Shown piece after piece: positions 21,077 to 31,114 of a stretch of 64,000 nucleotides of DNA. The position numbers and the translations under genes were made by a program. Location: positions 36,723,665 to 36,787,664 of the forward strand of contig NC_091160.1 in NCBI RefSeq assembly GCF_040958095.1. The letters run 5' to 3'. Within the stretch, counting starts at the first letter, position 1. Every line of letters starts with the position of its first letter. The stretch comes from Procambarus clarkii. Lineage: Eukaryota > Arthropoda > Malacostraca > Decapoda > Cambaridae. The notes beneath the pieces are model-generated. The model ran no database searches. It had not been told where the DNA came from and saw only the letters and a list, made by a program, of their open reading frames with translations.

Positions 21077-24000
21077 CTGCAACACACACCGTCACAACCA
21101 TTAGGCTCACCTGCAGTCTCAGGTAGAAGTCATTATGATATTACATTCATGGGCTCACCTAAAAACCTACTTGACCCGTAAGACATAACACCAGATTGGA
21201 ATCTTAAGATCCAGAGGTTTGCAACAAGGCTAGTCCGCGAAATAAGAAGATTGAGATACGAAGACAGGCTAAGTAAACTCAATCTATCAAATCTGAAAGG
21301 GAGGATCAAAAGAGACATGATAACTACATACAAAATTCTTGTTTGGAATAGCTTAAATGAAGAGTATACTGAAAGGATGTTTAAATTTATAGAAAATAAG
21401 ATATGGAAGTTAAAGACGCAAATGAGTAAAAAGACGTAAGGAAATACTAGTATGCTGTACGAGTAATCAAGTGTGATCATTGAAAGAAGTTGTGGAAGCC
21501 ATCTCTATAAAACTCTTCAAGAACAGTTACGACGGCGAAAAAAAAATCAAGAGAGTAAACATGCCAGTACAGAGAGCTGCAGCTAGTCCAAAGAGCAAGA
21601 TCTCGCTCCCTGTACACGTAACCGCAAGGGCAGAGCAACGATAAGATCAGAGTTCTTATAGCATATTACACATTATCAAAGTATACAGTGTACACTGTCA
21701 ATATATAATACGCGACAATCGCTCCGATTTTTCGTTTCTCTTCCCTTATAGCTGTGTATTTGTATAATAATTTTATTAAAAACTTTAGTCTTGGACTCTT
21801 GACGTACCTGTCGTGTCATGCAAGCTTCCATAGGAAACATTACGAAATAAAATAGTTATTTTGTATTAGAAAATAACGTATGAGTGTAGTCTCTACAATA
21901 TATTTTATATATCGATAAAAAACGCCGGAAAATGTTGTGGTAATCAGACTTTGGCAGCAGTTTGTTTACTTTTGGGCCAATATGGCTGCACGCTCACTCA
22001 GGAAGTGACGTCTACTCTATTGTGCCTAAATTAGTCTCACCAACTTGTCGCCAGGTTGCTGCCCAACCTGTTGTGTTCTCTGTGGAGAGGAATATAATTA
22101 CAGGGGAAATTACGTTACAAGTGACAGGTAGATTCAAATGATAAGAAAAATAATGCAGAACATAGAATGATTTTAAATTTAAAATAAATGGAAAAAGAAA
22201 TGCATATAAAAGAAGTTAAACTAGAGAATTAAATGGAATTAAAAAGTTATTAGAAAATTACATACAAATTATTAAAAAAAAGCGAGCACAAAAACTAATG
22301 TTGAAAATATATGAAATTATTAAAAGGTAATTAAAAAAATTAAATCATTAGAAAGTTGCAATAAGCAAGGAGGGCAAGTTGACCTTGGCAGTCGTGCTGA
22401 GAGGTACAGCCGAGGCGCCCTGGGCGCTGACGGAGGTGGTGGTGGCAGCGGACGACACTGACGGGGTGGTAGTGGTGGTAGTGGTGGTGGTGGTGGTGCC
22501 TGCAGTGGCGGGGCCAGTCGTGGCGGGGGAGATGAAGGCGGGCAGCTCGTGAACCAAGATGGGGTTGTTGTAGTCGAGGTAGGATGGCCCTATGCCGCCC
22601 TGGGAGGTGCCCTTGGTCAGGTTGGTGAGCCGGAACAAGGTGTTAGCTGCTCCAGGGTCAACAGCCTCGCCTGTAACACACAGAGTAGGGGGGCTATTAC
22701 ACACGCACACACACACACACACAGAATGCTAGCAGAGTTATGATCGTACAGTAGGTAGTGTGTGACTCAGGACGAGTGAGGTAGTTTATGTGTGATTGGA
22801 TAAAATCGAGTGTGTGTGTGACTCTGGAAGAGTTTCAGATACTATGTGAATCAGAATATCTGGTTGTGTGCGTGATTCAAGAAGTGTCACGTACTGTAGG
22901 TTAATGTGTGTATTGGAATCAGAAGAGTGTCCCCACCTCTACATATGCTTTACTCTTTCAGTTTTAACGTGCAGAGGAGAGAGGTTGGAGAGAAGACCGA
23001 CCTGTTTCACCACCTGTGAAGAGCTGTGGGTCGAGGAACCTGGGTACACACACCTCCCCGTCTTCTGGAGTAGTTTCCCCTTCGCACAGGAAGGCCTGCG
23101 CTGGCACCTTTTGTGGCCATGGAACATCCACAGCAGCAACAGCAGAAGCAGCAACAGCAGGAGCAGCAACAGCAGGAGCAGCAGCAACAGGAGCAACAGC
23201 AGGAGCAGCAGCAACAGCAGGAGCAGCAACAGCAGGAGCAGCAGCAACAGCAGGAGCAGCAACAGCAGGAGGAGCAACAGCAGGAGCAGCAGCAACAGCA
23301 GGAGCAGCAACAGCAGGAGCAGCAGCAACAGCAGGAGCAGCAACAGCAGGAGCAGCAGCAACAGCAGCACCACAATAGTCCAAGGTGAGTGGTGTTTTCG
23401 GTGGACGACACGAGGAAGTGGTGTATGGAAAATATAACATCAGAATTACATTTAAGAAGCAAAAACAAAAGTTTGTCATAATTACAAATCATCATCTTCA
23501 TCGTTAATAAAGGCTTATCTCTACCAACATCAACATCATCTTGGTGAATGATAACATTGACACATTATAGCGGGCGGTTACAACTGGTTGACAAATGTAC
23601 TTACTCAGCACCCCTCCCTCGCCTGCAGGTGGGGTCGTACCCTGGCCAATCCTGCTTCCAGGAGACGCCTTCCTGCCGGAGAGGTCGTGCCCTATACAGT
23701 TCCTTGCACAGTGAGGAATGTAAATACCTCACTGTGCACCCCATCACACCGAGGGATGGGGGTGCATCCCATCCCTCGATCGTCGTACCATTCCCATCAC
23801 CGTGTATCGCGGTGATGGGAAGTTCATTGAACTATTTGGGTCTTACTTTTGTGATGGGTAGCCCTTGTACAGCAGGAGCCATTATTGGTGATGAAAGTCC
23901 CTTGTTCAGTGGAGGTCGTACCTTAGTGATGGGAAGTCCCTTGTACTGTGGAGGAGCAGCGCAGACAGGGACGCCCCTGAGGGAGTCCCCAAGGATAGCG

Positions 24001-27000
24001 GTGCGAGGCCCACGGTCGCCGTCAGGGTCCTCAGTCAGGGAGTCTCTCAGCCACACCAGATCGCAGTCGCACTGGAACGGGTTACCTAACACCCGAGAAA
24101 GAGAGAGAGATGCTCGATTATTGTATCCATTATGACCTTTAACCACTTCCCACACTCTCTAACCTAGTGTGACCTTTGATCCCCTTTTCCACACACACTT
24201 TTACCTAGTGTGACCCCTTCCTCCTGTCTGTAACTAAGTGTGCACCCATTTCCATGTTATGTAACCTAATGTGATTTTTGACCCCTGTGTCTGTAATCTA
24301 GTGTGACCATTGACCGCCTCTTCTCCCCCTTTCATCTGACTTGTGACCCATCATGACCCTTGAAGACCCGTGACAACACCTGAGAGAGAGACTGACCACT
24401 CATGTCGAGGAGGGAGAGGCCGGTGATGGTGGCGCCCAGGGCCCGCAGGTGGAGGCGCCGGAGCTGGTTGTTGTGGAGAGTGAGGATCCTCAGGGCTCGC
24501 TGGCTGGCGAACGACCCCCCGGAGAGGCGGCATAGGTCGTTGTCGTGCAGCTGTGGACGACATCCAAACTGTAGTGGGCTGGGTGACGGGTGGTGGTGAA
24601 GGTGGATAATAGTGGTGGTGGAGATGAAAGTGGATAATGGTGGACGTTATGGTGGATAATGATGGTGGTAGGCGTAGTGGTGAAGAAGATGGATAATGGT
24701 AGTAGTGATGAAAGTAGATTGTGGCGTTGGTACTGACCATGAAAGTGGATAGTGGCGGAGATGAAGGCAGTGAATACTTAAATTATATCAAAGTGAGGAA
24801 GAAAATGACCACCGGGGAAGAGTGAATACAGTGAAGGGTGAGCAGGAGACAATAGACCAACACCCCTGTGCAGGATGGGTTACCACGCAGGGCGCTGTTG
24901 CAGGTACTACCCGTTCTGAAGGTACATGCAGTGAGTAGGTACCAAGGAGTTAGTCAGCTTATTGCGGAGTTGCATCCTGGGCGGGGTCAGCTAGCGGTTT
25001 GACCTTGGGACCTCGACATAAGCCTAACATGTGTATATATATACACACACTGGCTGCCTGTCCCCCGAATACAGTGATTGAGAGGTTTCCCAGCCCCCCC
25101 AGACCAATATTCATACATCCACCAGAGACATCCATTCCTAAAATTACGAAATCCAAAACTGATTCCTGGTAAACCAGGCACTAGCTATGATAATTAATAC
25201 CTATAGTAATAAAGACAAGCTAAATCAATAAAGACATTTTGCAGTGATAATCTAACATTGCAATCACAGCGTTATTTTTATGTTATGAGAACGTTATTTT
25301 TACGTTATTTTATGTTATAACAGCATTTTTATGTTATAGCAGCGTTATTTTTATGTTAGAGCAACGTTATTTTTATGTTAGAGCAACGTTATTTTTATAT
25401 TAGAGCAACGTTATTTTTATTATAGCAGCGTTATTTTTGTTAGAGCAAAATGTTTACATCATAACCACATTATTTATACGTTATAACAACATTATTTTTG
25501 TGTTACAACGACGTAATAACGTTGTGTGTATCCAGTTACCGTAATAAAAATAAAATAAAAAATTAGAGTCACGGTGCCCGTGATTACTGTGAAGACTATG
25601 AAGAAGGAAGAGTCTAAATTGTATTATAAATATTTCGCAGGTAAGATCTATGTCTTGTAAACAATCAGTAGTTGTGTGAGAATCCTTCAGAGCGATGCGT
25701 ATCATAAATTGAAAGATTTGTAGCTTTATAGCACTTTTGATTGGAGAGATAAATGATGATCTTACCATTAACACTGTCAGCCGTTCCAGCCCATAGAAGC
25801 TGGAATCCTTGACTTCCAAGATATAATTCCAGCTAAGATCTAGGACGTCAAGGGTGACCAGTCTCCCCAGTGAGTCTTCTGGAATGTCCTGGAAGCCGTT
25901 GCGACTGAGGTTGATGAACTTGACTGCGGGCATGTTATGGAAGGCATGGGCGCCCATCTCTGTAATGGCATTGTCTTGCAACTCTAAGCTTCTGAGGGAT
26001 GTCAGGTCTGTGAAAGCAAAATCCTTAATTATTGCAATCTGGTTCTTGCTCAGCTGCAACTCCTCTAAGGACTTTAAGGACTTGAAGGAATCAGGATTGA
26101 GCTCTACGAGATTGTTGTTCCTCATATCTAGTGTGATGAGAGAGTCGAGGTTGTGGAATGTTCCCACTTCAAAAGTTTGGAGGCCATTGTTGTCAAATTT
26201 AAGAATATCAAGATTTGGGAGCTCAACAAAGGAAGTGTTTTTTAGAATACTGATATAGTTATCACTGATGAAGAGACCTTGTAGAGAAGAGAGACCCATG
26301 ACTGCCTCTCCGAGCTCAGTAAGGGAGTTATTGGTCAAGTCGAGAATCCTGAGGTGTTTGACGTTACTAAACGTATGGTGGCCTAGATCAGTGATGTAAT
26401 TATGGCTGATGTTGAGTTTCTCCAGCAATTTAGTGGTGGAGAACATGTCGGGATGGAGATTTTGGATGTAGTTCACGCTAAGGTCAAGATCTCTTAAAAC
26501 AACCATGTCCCGGAAAGCTGTTTGACTTAGAACCTGGATGTGATTGTTTGAGAGATCAAGATGCTCAACCATACGAAGGCCCTTGAGGTAGCCATCAAGG
26601 ACTTGATTAATGGCGTTGCGATGGAGTTTGAGGACGTGGAGGGTAGAGAGCTTTCCCAGTGCCTCGGCAGGCAGGTCCTGCACCAGATTTGCTGAAAGGT
26701 CCAAGTAGCGTAACTTGGAAGTATCTTTAAAGGTTTCTGTGTCAATAGAAACAATTTGATTATGAGTGAGGTGCAGAAATTCCAGAGAGGTTAGACCCAG
26801 GAACAGCCCATCGTCCAGTGCCAGTAGTTCATTGAAGCTCAACTCTAGTTCGAACAACTCTCCAAGCCCCGCAAAGATATTCTTAGGAAGCTTCGATATA
26901 CTGTTAAAAGACATGTTGAGATTTTTTAAGTAGGTGGAGCCGACAAAGGTATTCTCTGCCACATTTGTGATCACATTAAAGCTGAGGTCCAGACTGCTTA

Positions 27001-29855
27001 GTTGAGGCAGACCTTCCAACAGGTGAATATCTACCTTTTTAATTTCGTTGTGGGACAAATCCAGAACTCTCAACATCGGCAGATCCCACACTTGATCATC
27101 AAAATCACTCTGAATGAAATTATTACTCAAGTACAACTCCCTCAAATTGGGAAGTTCCTGGAATAATCCTTTTTGTAATTTTTCTATTTCATTGTGGTTA
27201 ATTTTCAGAGCTTCTAATTTGAGATGCCCCTCAAAAACCTTTGGATTTTCGATTTTCAGATGATTATTGCTCAAATCTAGGCTCTTGAGGTTCGGAAGAG
27301 CTCGGACGATGTTTCTCATTTCGGTCATATATGTCAGATTGTTTTGAGCAATGTTTAGGTGTTCCATACCAAGAGACTCCGTGAAAATATCAGCATGGAA
27401 CTCGTCCAGAAGATTTCCACTAAGATCTATTCTCCGCAATGATGGAAGCTTGAAGAAGGCACCCCGCTCTACCTTCGAGATTAAGTTTTGTCTCAAGTAT
27501 ATTATTTGCACAGTTGGCATATCAAAGAATGTCCCCTTTGCAAGTCCAACTATGAGGTTCCTGCTGAGATCGAATATCTTCAGTTCTCTCAACTCTCTGG
27601 CGGCGAGGACGGCCATGGCGGCGTCAGAGAGCTGATTACCTGCTAGTGACAGATGCTCCACAGTATTCAGAGTCCTGAAAGCTCTTGGATGAATCCAGTT
27701 GATGGCGTTATTGGAAAAATTTACCTCCTTCAGGTACACTAATCCTTCTAAGGCATTGCCTTCAATCTTTTTTAACTGGCTGTTGGCAATATGAACCTTT
27801 TTCATGTTGGGCATAAACCGGAAGGCGGCTGAAGGAATAGACGATACTTTAGAACCATCGATCTTTAAAAACTCCAGCTTGGAGAGGGAATATAATCTGG
27901 GTATCTGTAATATATCTGTGTTCTCCAGCACACAGGTTCTCAGGTTAGCTAGATTGTCTAGGGTGTCAAAGGGTAGGTCGTAGAGGCCGGGCTCCGAGAT
28001 GTAGAGATGTTGTAGAGACGACTCGAGGCCCGCGAAGGCGTTGCGGGTAATGCCAACCATCTCGTTGTTGATGAGGAAGAGTTTGTTGATCTGTCAAGGG
28101 AGGAAAGACAGTAGTAAGTTTAACGACAACCTCCTCAAGGAATACAAATTTTTGGGTCATTGAATGATCGAACCTATGCATGTTCTAGCAAGAAGTGAAA
28201 CACATTATTGGTTTAATTAAATACTGCTCTTTAAGATGTGACATGCTTTATGCCTAATACAATAAGTATTTACTAAGGAATACAGATAATATAAGCAGCT
28301 CCTGTAGATACTTCAGAAGGCGCAAAAGGTACTGACCTGTATGGACCCGAAGATCCTGCCGGGAAGAACGGGAATTCGGTTGCTGACCAGGTGAAGCTCT
28401 TCCACCCGCAGGACACGTTTCATCAGCGCCTCCATGGACGACACCACCACTTCCATCTCACTATTCTCACACCTGACGGAGGACGACGGTGGCACGATAT
28501 GGAGATCCATATTAAGGTGATAGTGATGAGGTGCAACATGAAGAATCAAGTGATGGTGATCAAGCCAGGTATAGGCTGTGAAGGTGTTCAAACTTACGGT
28601 AATAAGAAAGGGAAGATAAATGAATCATAAAAATATGAACACCTCATAATATTGAACTTTAGAACTCGGTTGTTGTGTCTTATTTTATGCTTTCCCTGAA
28701 AATGCATCTTTTTTCTTGTGTGACATTCAGTCTGTCAAGGGATAGTAAAACAATCTTACTGAGGAAAGCAGTTGCAGAAATCTAATAATTAAAAGATACC
28801 TGAGAGCATTAACCTTAAGACACCAGCCTTAACAACAGAGGTTCATATCAACAAAGTAATATAAAAAACACGTGAATCTAGTAAACTTAATAATAGCTTT
28901 CAAGAACTCTGTTAAGGAATCCTTCAAAATACTTTATAGAGTATGTTAGGACAGTCATAGAATATGCAGCTCTGGCATGGAACCCATAAGTGGTACAGCA
29001 AATGAAAATAAAGGATGTCCAAAGATATGCCACGAGGCAAGTAACAGATGCGATATGATATGATTCCAACATACAAGATACTGAGGGGGGGGAATATATA
29101 AGCACCTGGCTTACTGTCCCCGTCGAAGCCAATAGAGATGGTATCCCTCAGTGGTAACAAGGTGGAAACAAAAAGAGAACAAAGGTGGGATTTTAAAACA
29201 GATAAACCAGAGAACTGTGAGGAATTCATAACAAAACTCGGATGCAGTGACATGGGAAATAACTGGAATTAGCTTGAACCAAAAGTGTTAGAATCAACCA
29301 CTGTCTTCGGCTTCAACAACATCTGTGACAAGAGGTCGTGAGCACCGAAAAGTAAAAATCCATTAAATACAAAGCAGGTTTACTTGAACAAATATATTAT
29401 GTCAGGTTTACATGAGTTCTGGACGATGTTTAGGAATGAACTACAAGTTGTTTGGTCAGTGAAGTATTGTTGTGGCCTTAATAACCCTCCAGCGGTTGAT
29501 AAAGACTTAAGCCCAACACTAAACCAAGCTAGACCTATAGATCTCTCTCCTAGTGGACACCACTATGTACACACACACACAGCCTCAAAGTGCAGCTTAC
29601 CAATGGATATAACAAGTACTCAGATACCTTTCACTTCCTGGTCAAAACAATGGCTGCTTACGTGATGTGGATCTCTGTTCCTCGCAAGTGACATACACAG
29701 GGCAACAGCTCGTCCTCCGGGGGGCAGGCTGGTGTCGGCTGCCTGTGTCCTGTCCTTCTGGCCGAGGGGAAGGCTGTGGCTTCCCCCAGCAGGAGTAGGA
29801 GTAATATGCAGGCGGCGGGAGACTCCATGGGCCATCCTGGGTCGCGAGCCGCCAT
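17873..29855 (-). CDS. Secreted giant leucine-rich-repeat protein with mucin-like tail (8 exons)
   Basis: Join of 29855-29662, 28472-28337, 28090-25766, 24550-24397, 24085-23922, 23107-23002, 22670-22384 and 21076-17873: 6570 nt, 2189 residues. Every junction is GT-AG and phase-consistent. Domains: signal peptide (1-28); Cys-rich LRR N-cap (CPPEDELLPCVC, then C67 in HITCEN); about 34 LRRs of 24 residues (about 80-937); LRRCT (NPFQCDCDLVWL ... C ... FLCEG, about 938-1000); a linker; a poly-Thr stretch; then a Pro/Thr/Ser-rich tail with two internal repeats. There is no C-terminal hydrophobic segment, so it is probably secreted rather than membrane- or GPI-anchored. Many N-x-S/T sequons lie in the LRRs. 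The LRR part looks like arthropod artichoke/chaoptin/convoluted-type extracellular matrix or adhesion proteins. I cannot settle orthology, and the long mucin-like tail is not a feature I associate with those proteins. Confidence 0.9.
18520..18690 (-). repeat. 45-bp coding repeat in exon 8
   Basis: Three to four copies of a 45-bp unit (plus: ctcctggtggtggacatggt inside) encode SRPTTMSTTRSTTTT. It keeps the reading frame. Confidence 0.9.
18935..19330 (-). repeat. 24-bp coding minisatellite in exon 8
   Basis: About 16 copies of a 24-bp unit (plus: gtgggcgtggcaggtggtgg plus acgc), encoding PPPATPT(R/H). Copy number changes would keep frame, so length polymorphism of the protein is expected. Confidence 0.95.
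21077..22383 (-). other. LRR gene intron 7 with antisense LINE fragment
   Basis: At 21195-21440 the plus strand reads IQRFATRLVREIRRLRYEDR, then LSKLNLSNLKG and KRDMITTYKILVWNSL: a LINE reverse-transcriptase C-terminus, inserted antisense to the gene. The rest is AT-rich. Confidence 0.75.
22384..22670 (-). CDS. LRR gene exon 7 (linker and poly-Thr)
   Basis: The acceptor is gtgtgttacag and the donor GCCAAG|GTCAAC. Encodes GEAVDPGAANTLFRLTNLTK, IGPSYLDYNNPILVHELPAF, then a Thr-homopolymer run and a Ser/Thr/Ala-rich end, a likely O-glycosylation region. Phase 1 in, 0 out. An (AC)n tract lies just upstream at 22700-22725. Confidence 0.88.
23002..23107 (-). CDS. LRR gene exon 6 (end of LRRCT)
   Basis: Encodes VPAQAFLCEGETTPEDGEVC and ...FLDPQLFTGGET. 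The FLC gives the final LRRCT Cys at the expected spacing after YKGLPITK, and the phases (0 in, 1 out) fit both neighbours. The chosen acceptor is ccacaaaag; an alternative, ccagcgcag, would drop four residues. The pyrimidine tract is supplied by a CTG/CTC-rich repeat. Confidence 0.82.
23131..23372. repeat. CAG/GAG-rich trinucleotide repeat in LRR gene intron 5
   Basis: About 80 triplets of cagcaacagcaggag type, reading CTG/CTC/TTG in the gene's direction and ending about 23 nt before the exon 6 acceptor. Open Gln, Leu, Cys, Ala and Ser frames over it are artefacts of the triplet period. Confidence 0.95.
23585..23921. repeat. Three hairpins and a duplicated donor region in intron 5
   Basis: Hairpins: gcacagtgagg/cctcactgtgc (near 23707-23739), cgagggatggg/cccatccctcg (near 23751-23780) and ttcccatcaccg/cggtgatgggaa (near 23791-23822). 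Between 23845 and 23921 sequences like the end of exon 5 (tgatgggaagtcccttgtac on plus) recur imperfectly about every 38-45 bp. Confidence 0.7.
23922..24085 (-). CDS. LRR gene exon 5 (LRRCT cap)
   Basis: The acceptor is cgggtgttag. It encodes GNPFQCDCDLVWLRDSL, the typical LRRCT start, then VPVCAAPPQYKGLPITK. The donor is ACTAAG|GTACGA, phase 0. Completing the LRRCT needs the Cys in exon 6. Confidence 0.93.
24397..24550 (-). CDS. LRR gene exon 4 (last LRRs)
   Basis: Encodes LHDNDLCRLSGGSFASQ, LRILTLHNNQLRRLHLRAL and GLSLLDMSG. It directly continues the LRR cut at ...LTVLM in exon 3. Donor GAGTG|GTCAGT, phase 1. Confidence 0.93.
24551..25765 (-). other. LRR gene intron 3
   Basis: It holds a degenerate 22-bp repeat (gttatttttatgttagagca) at about 25265-25500, a plus-strand tail of SINE S2 at 24895-25090 (gttagtcagcttattgcgga, ttgaccttgggacctcgaca), and a GGT-rich stretch at 24590-24770. 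Confidence 0.7.
25766..28090 (-). CDS. LRR gene exon 3 (main LRR array)
   Basis: This is a single 2325-nt exon, 775 residues, entirely LRRs of the LxxLxLxxNxIxxL form, e.g. LRVLDLSHNEIKKVDIHLL and LEHLDLSNNHIQVL-like repeats, with a regular 24-residue period. The acceptor is ctcccttgacag, the donor TTAATG|GTAAGA, phase 0 at both ends. It is free of frameshifts over its length, which argues for a functional gene. Confidence 0.96.
28337..28472 (-). CDS. LRR gene exon 2
   Basis: The acceptor is acggaggtc-type (tccgtcag) and the donor is ATACAG|GTCAGT. It encodes TCENSEMEVVVSSMEALMKR and VEELHLVSNRIPVLPGRIFG, i.e. the last N-cap Cys and the first LRR. Exit is phase 0. The upstream polypyrimidine tract is weak. 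Confidence 0.88.
28473..29661 (-). other. LRR gene intron 1 with LINE relic
   Basis: At 28939-29056 the plus strand (antisense to the gene) reads IEYVRTVIEYAALAWNP, stop, then DVQRYATRQVTDAI, a LINE reverse-transcriptase thumb fragment. Decayed continuation reaches about 29340. The rest is unremarkable. Confidence 0.65.
29662..29855 (-). CDS. LRR gene exon 1 (signal peptide, N-cap)
   Basis: The first ATG after an in-frame TGA is at 29855-29853. A second ATG nine codons on would give a tighter signal peptide (MESPAACILLLLLLGEATA). The mature chain starts FPSARR and reaches CPPEDELLPCVCHLRGTEIH. The donor is ATCAC|GTAAGC, phase 2. The upstream GTG in the same frame is not a plausible eukaryotic start. 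Confidence 0.88.
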
Positions 29856-30518
29856 TATCACCGCTCAAACTCCCGCCAAATCTGCGGAAAGTGAGCAAGG
29901 CCTAATGGATGGTTCTTGTTATGATAACATTATTTTCTATTGTTAGAAAATAATGTTTTATTTTAATTATTTTTAAAATAATGTTAAACAAAACTATTAT
30001 TATTATTAATTTTCTCATGGTTTTAGTCTGCTCGACACTACGGCAGCTTATCACCTGAAATACACAACTTGCTGCTCTCACATTCTCAATAATGGTCCTA
30101 CAAGTGCTGCAGCCATGGTTGTACATGCGCCCCAGGAAGTTCTATTATAAACCAATTTTATTTTGGTGTTGTTGCATATTTTCATTATATTTTAAAGGTA
30201 TGTCAACCATATGCCAAATTGTATCCAATTTGGCATAGGGTTGTCCTAGATTTTGTATACATTATCATTTTAGTATTTTAAGAGAACAGATTAATTAAAC
30301 AGCAAAAAACGTTTTTTATTTTATTTTATTTTAGGTCGCGTTTGTTAGAAAGTTTAGAACATTTGAGTATGTACTGTGATGGGTAGAGTCGACAGCAACA
30401 AAGCCAGGACCCAGGTTACCTGGTTGGTTGACCAGGTAACATGTTGGGCAGGTTGTGTATCAGAGCTGAGTCGACCAGGCGGCGTCTGTGAAGAGTAGAA
30501 GCAGGAAATTTTTTTTTA
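29856..30518. other. Region upstream of the LRR gene
   Basis: AT-rich DNA with a small palindrome (gccaaattgtatccaatttggca, about 30213-30236) near the presumed promoter side. No TATA or initiator call is defensible. Confidence 0.4.
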
Positions 30519-30685
30519 GAAGACCAATCAATAGGATGATTAGAATCCCTAACATGACAGAAGAGACCATTGTTTGTGCCTGCAGACTTAATACTTCTTT
30601 AGTGTTCCTTAAGTCTGTCATTTAGTGTATGGCCGTACACTGGCGACTTGTGATAGTTGGGAGTATTTTCTTCTTGATTTGCTCC
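30519..30685 (-). pseudogene. GIY-YIG-like endonuclease relic
   Basis: The minus frame reads VYGHTLNDRLKEH, stop, RSIKSAGTNNGLFCHVRDSN and HPIDWSS. This is the C-terminal part of a GIY-YIG nuclease of the type carried by Penelope-like elements (compare YSIRTAQEYN...FVHLRDCNHSFD at 47.95 kb). One stop interrupts it. Confidence 0.6.
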
Positions 30686-30712
30686 TTAATTTGTGAAAAT
30701 CTTGGAGGTATT

Positions 30713-30805
30713 TTAAGCTGTACAACAGGTAGAACAGCGGCAGTTATTGCTAGCGAGTACCTTTTCATTCCCATCTATGCCAATGTGACTTGGTATCAAA
30801 TTTAG
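30713..30805 (-). pseudogene. RNase H-like relic of a LINE
   Basis: Minus translation LNLIPSHIGIDGNEKV followed by a stop matches the (W)IPSHxGIxGNExAD motif of LINE RNase H domains. It lies only 28 bp before the GIY-YIG-like relic on the same strand. Confidence 0.6.
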
Positions 30806-31114
30806 GGTGATTCACAGCCATAGACTGTGTGCTTCTTTTCCTATATGTAGGACTTCTGTGATGAGTTTTATATTATCTTGTGCTGGCTGGATAACAATGC
30901 CTGGAGCGTACTGCTAGGAGGTCAAGTACATACACATAGGTGAGGGTGAGGAGTAAAGGTATAGGTAAATAACCTATACAAAGATTAGTCAGGTGTAGTG
31001 GGCCTTGGTGTCTTGGCAACGAGCAGTACAAGAGATAGAAGGAGTAGCTTCCCTCTCTTGTAGATTGTTTAGGTCCTCATCTAGTATCGTGCTTCAGTTT
31101 CTTATCCTTTTTCT

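Noticed and set aside
22868..23501. Poly-Gln, poly-Leu, poly-Cys, poly-Ala and poly-Ser frames
   Set aside because: Triplet repeat in an intron of the LRR gene; the gene's own phases skip it.
29656..29861. GTG start giving two more residues for the LRR protein
   Set aside because: Eukaryotic initiation at GTG is unlikely; an ATG lies two codons downstream in the same frame, after an in-frame stop.
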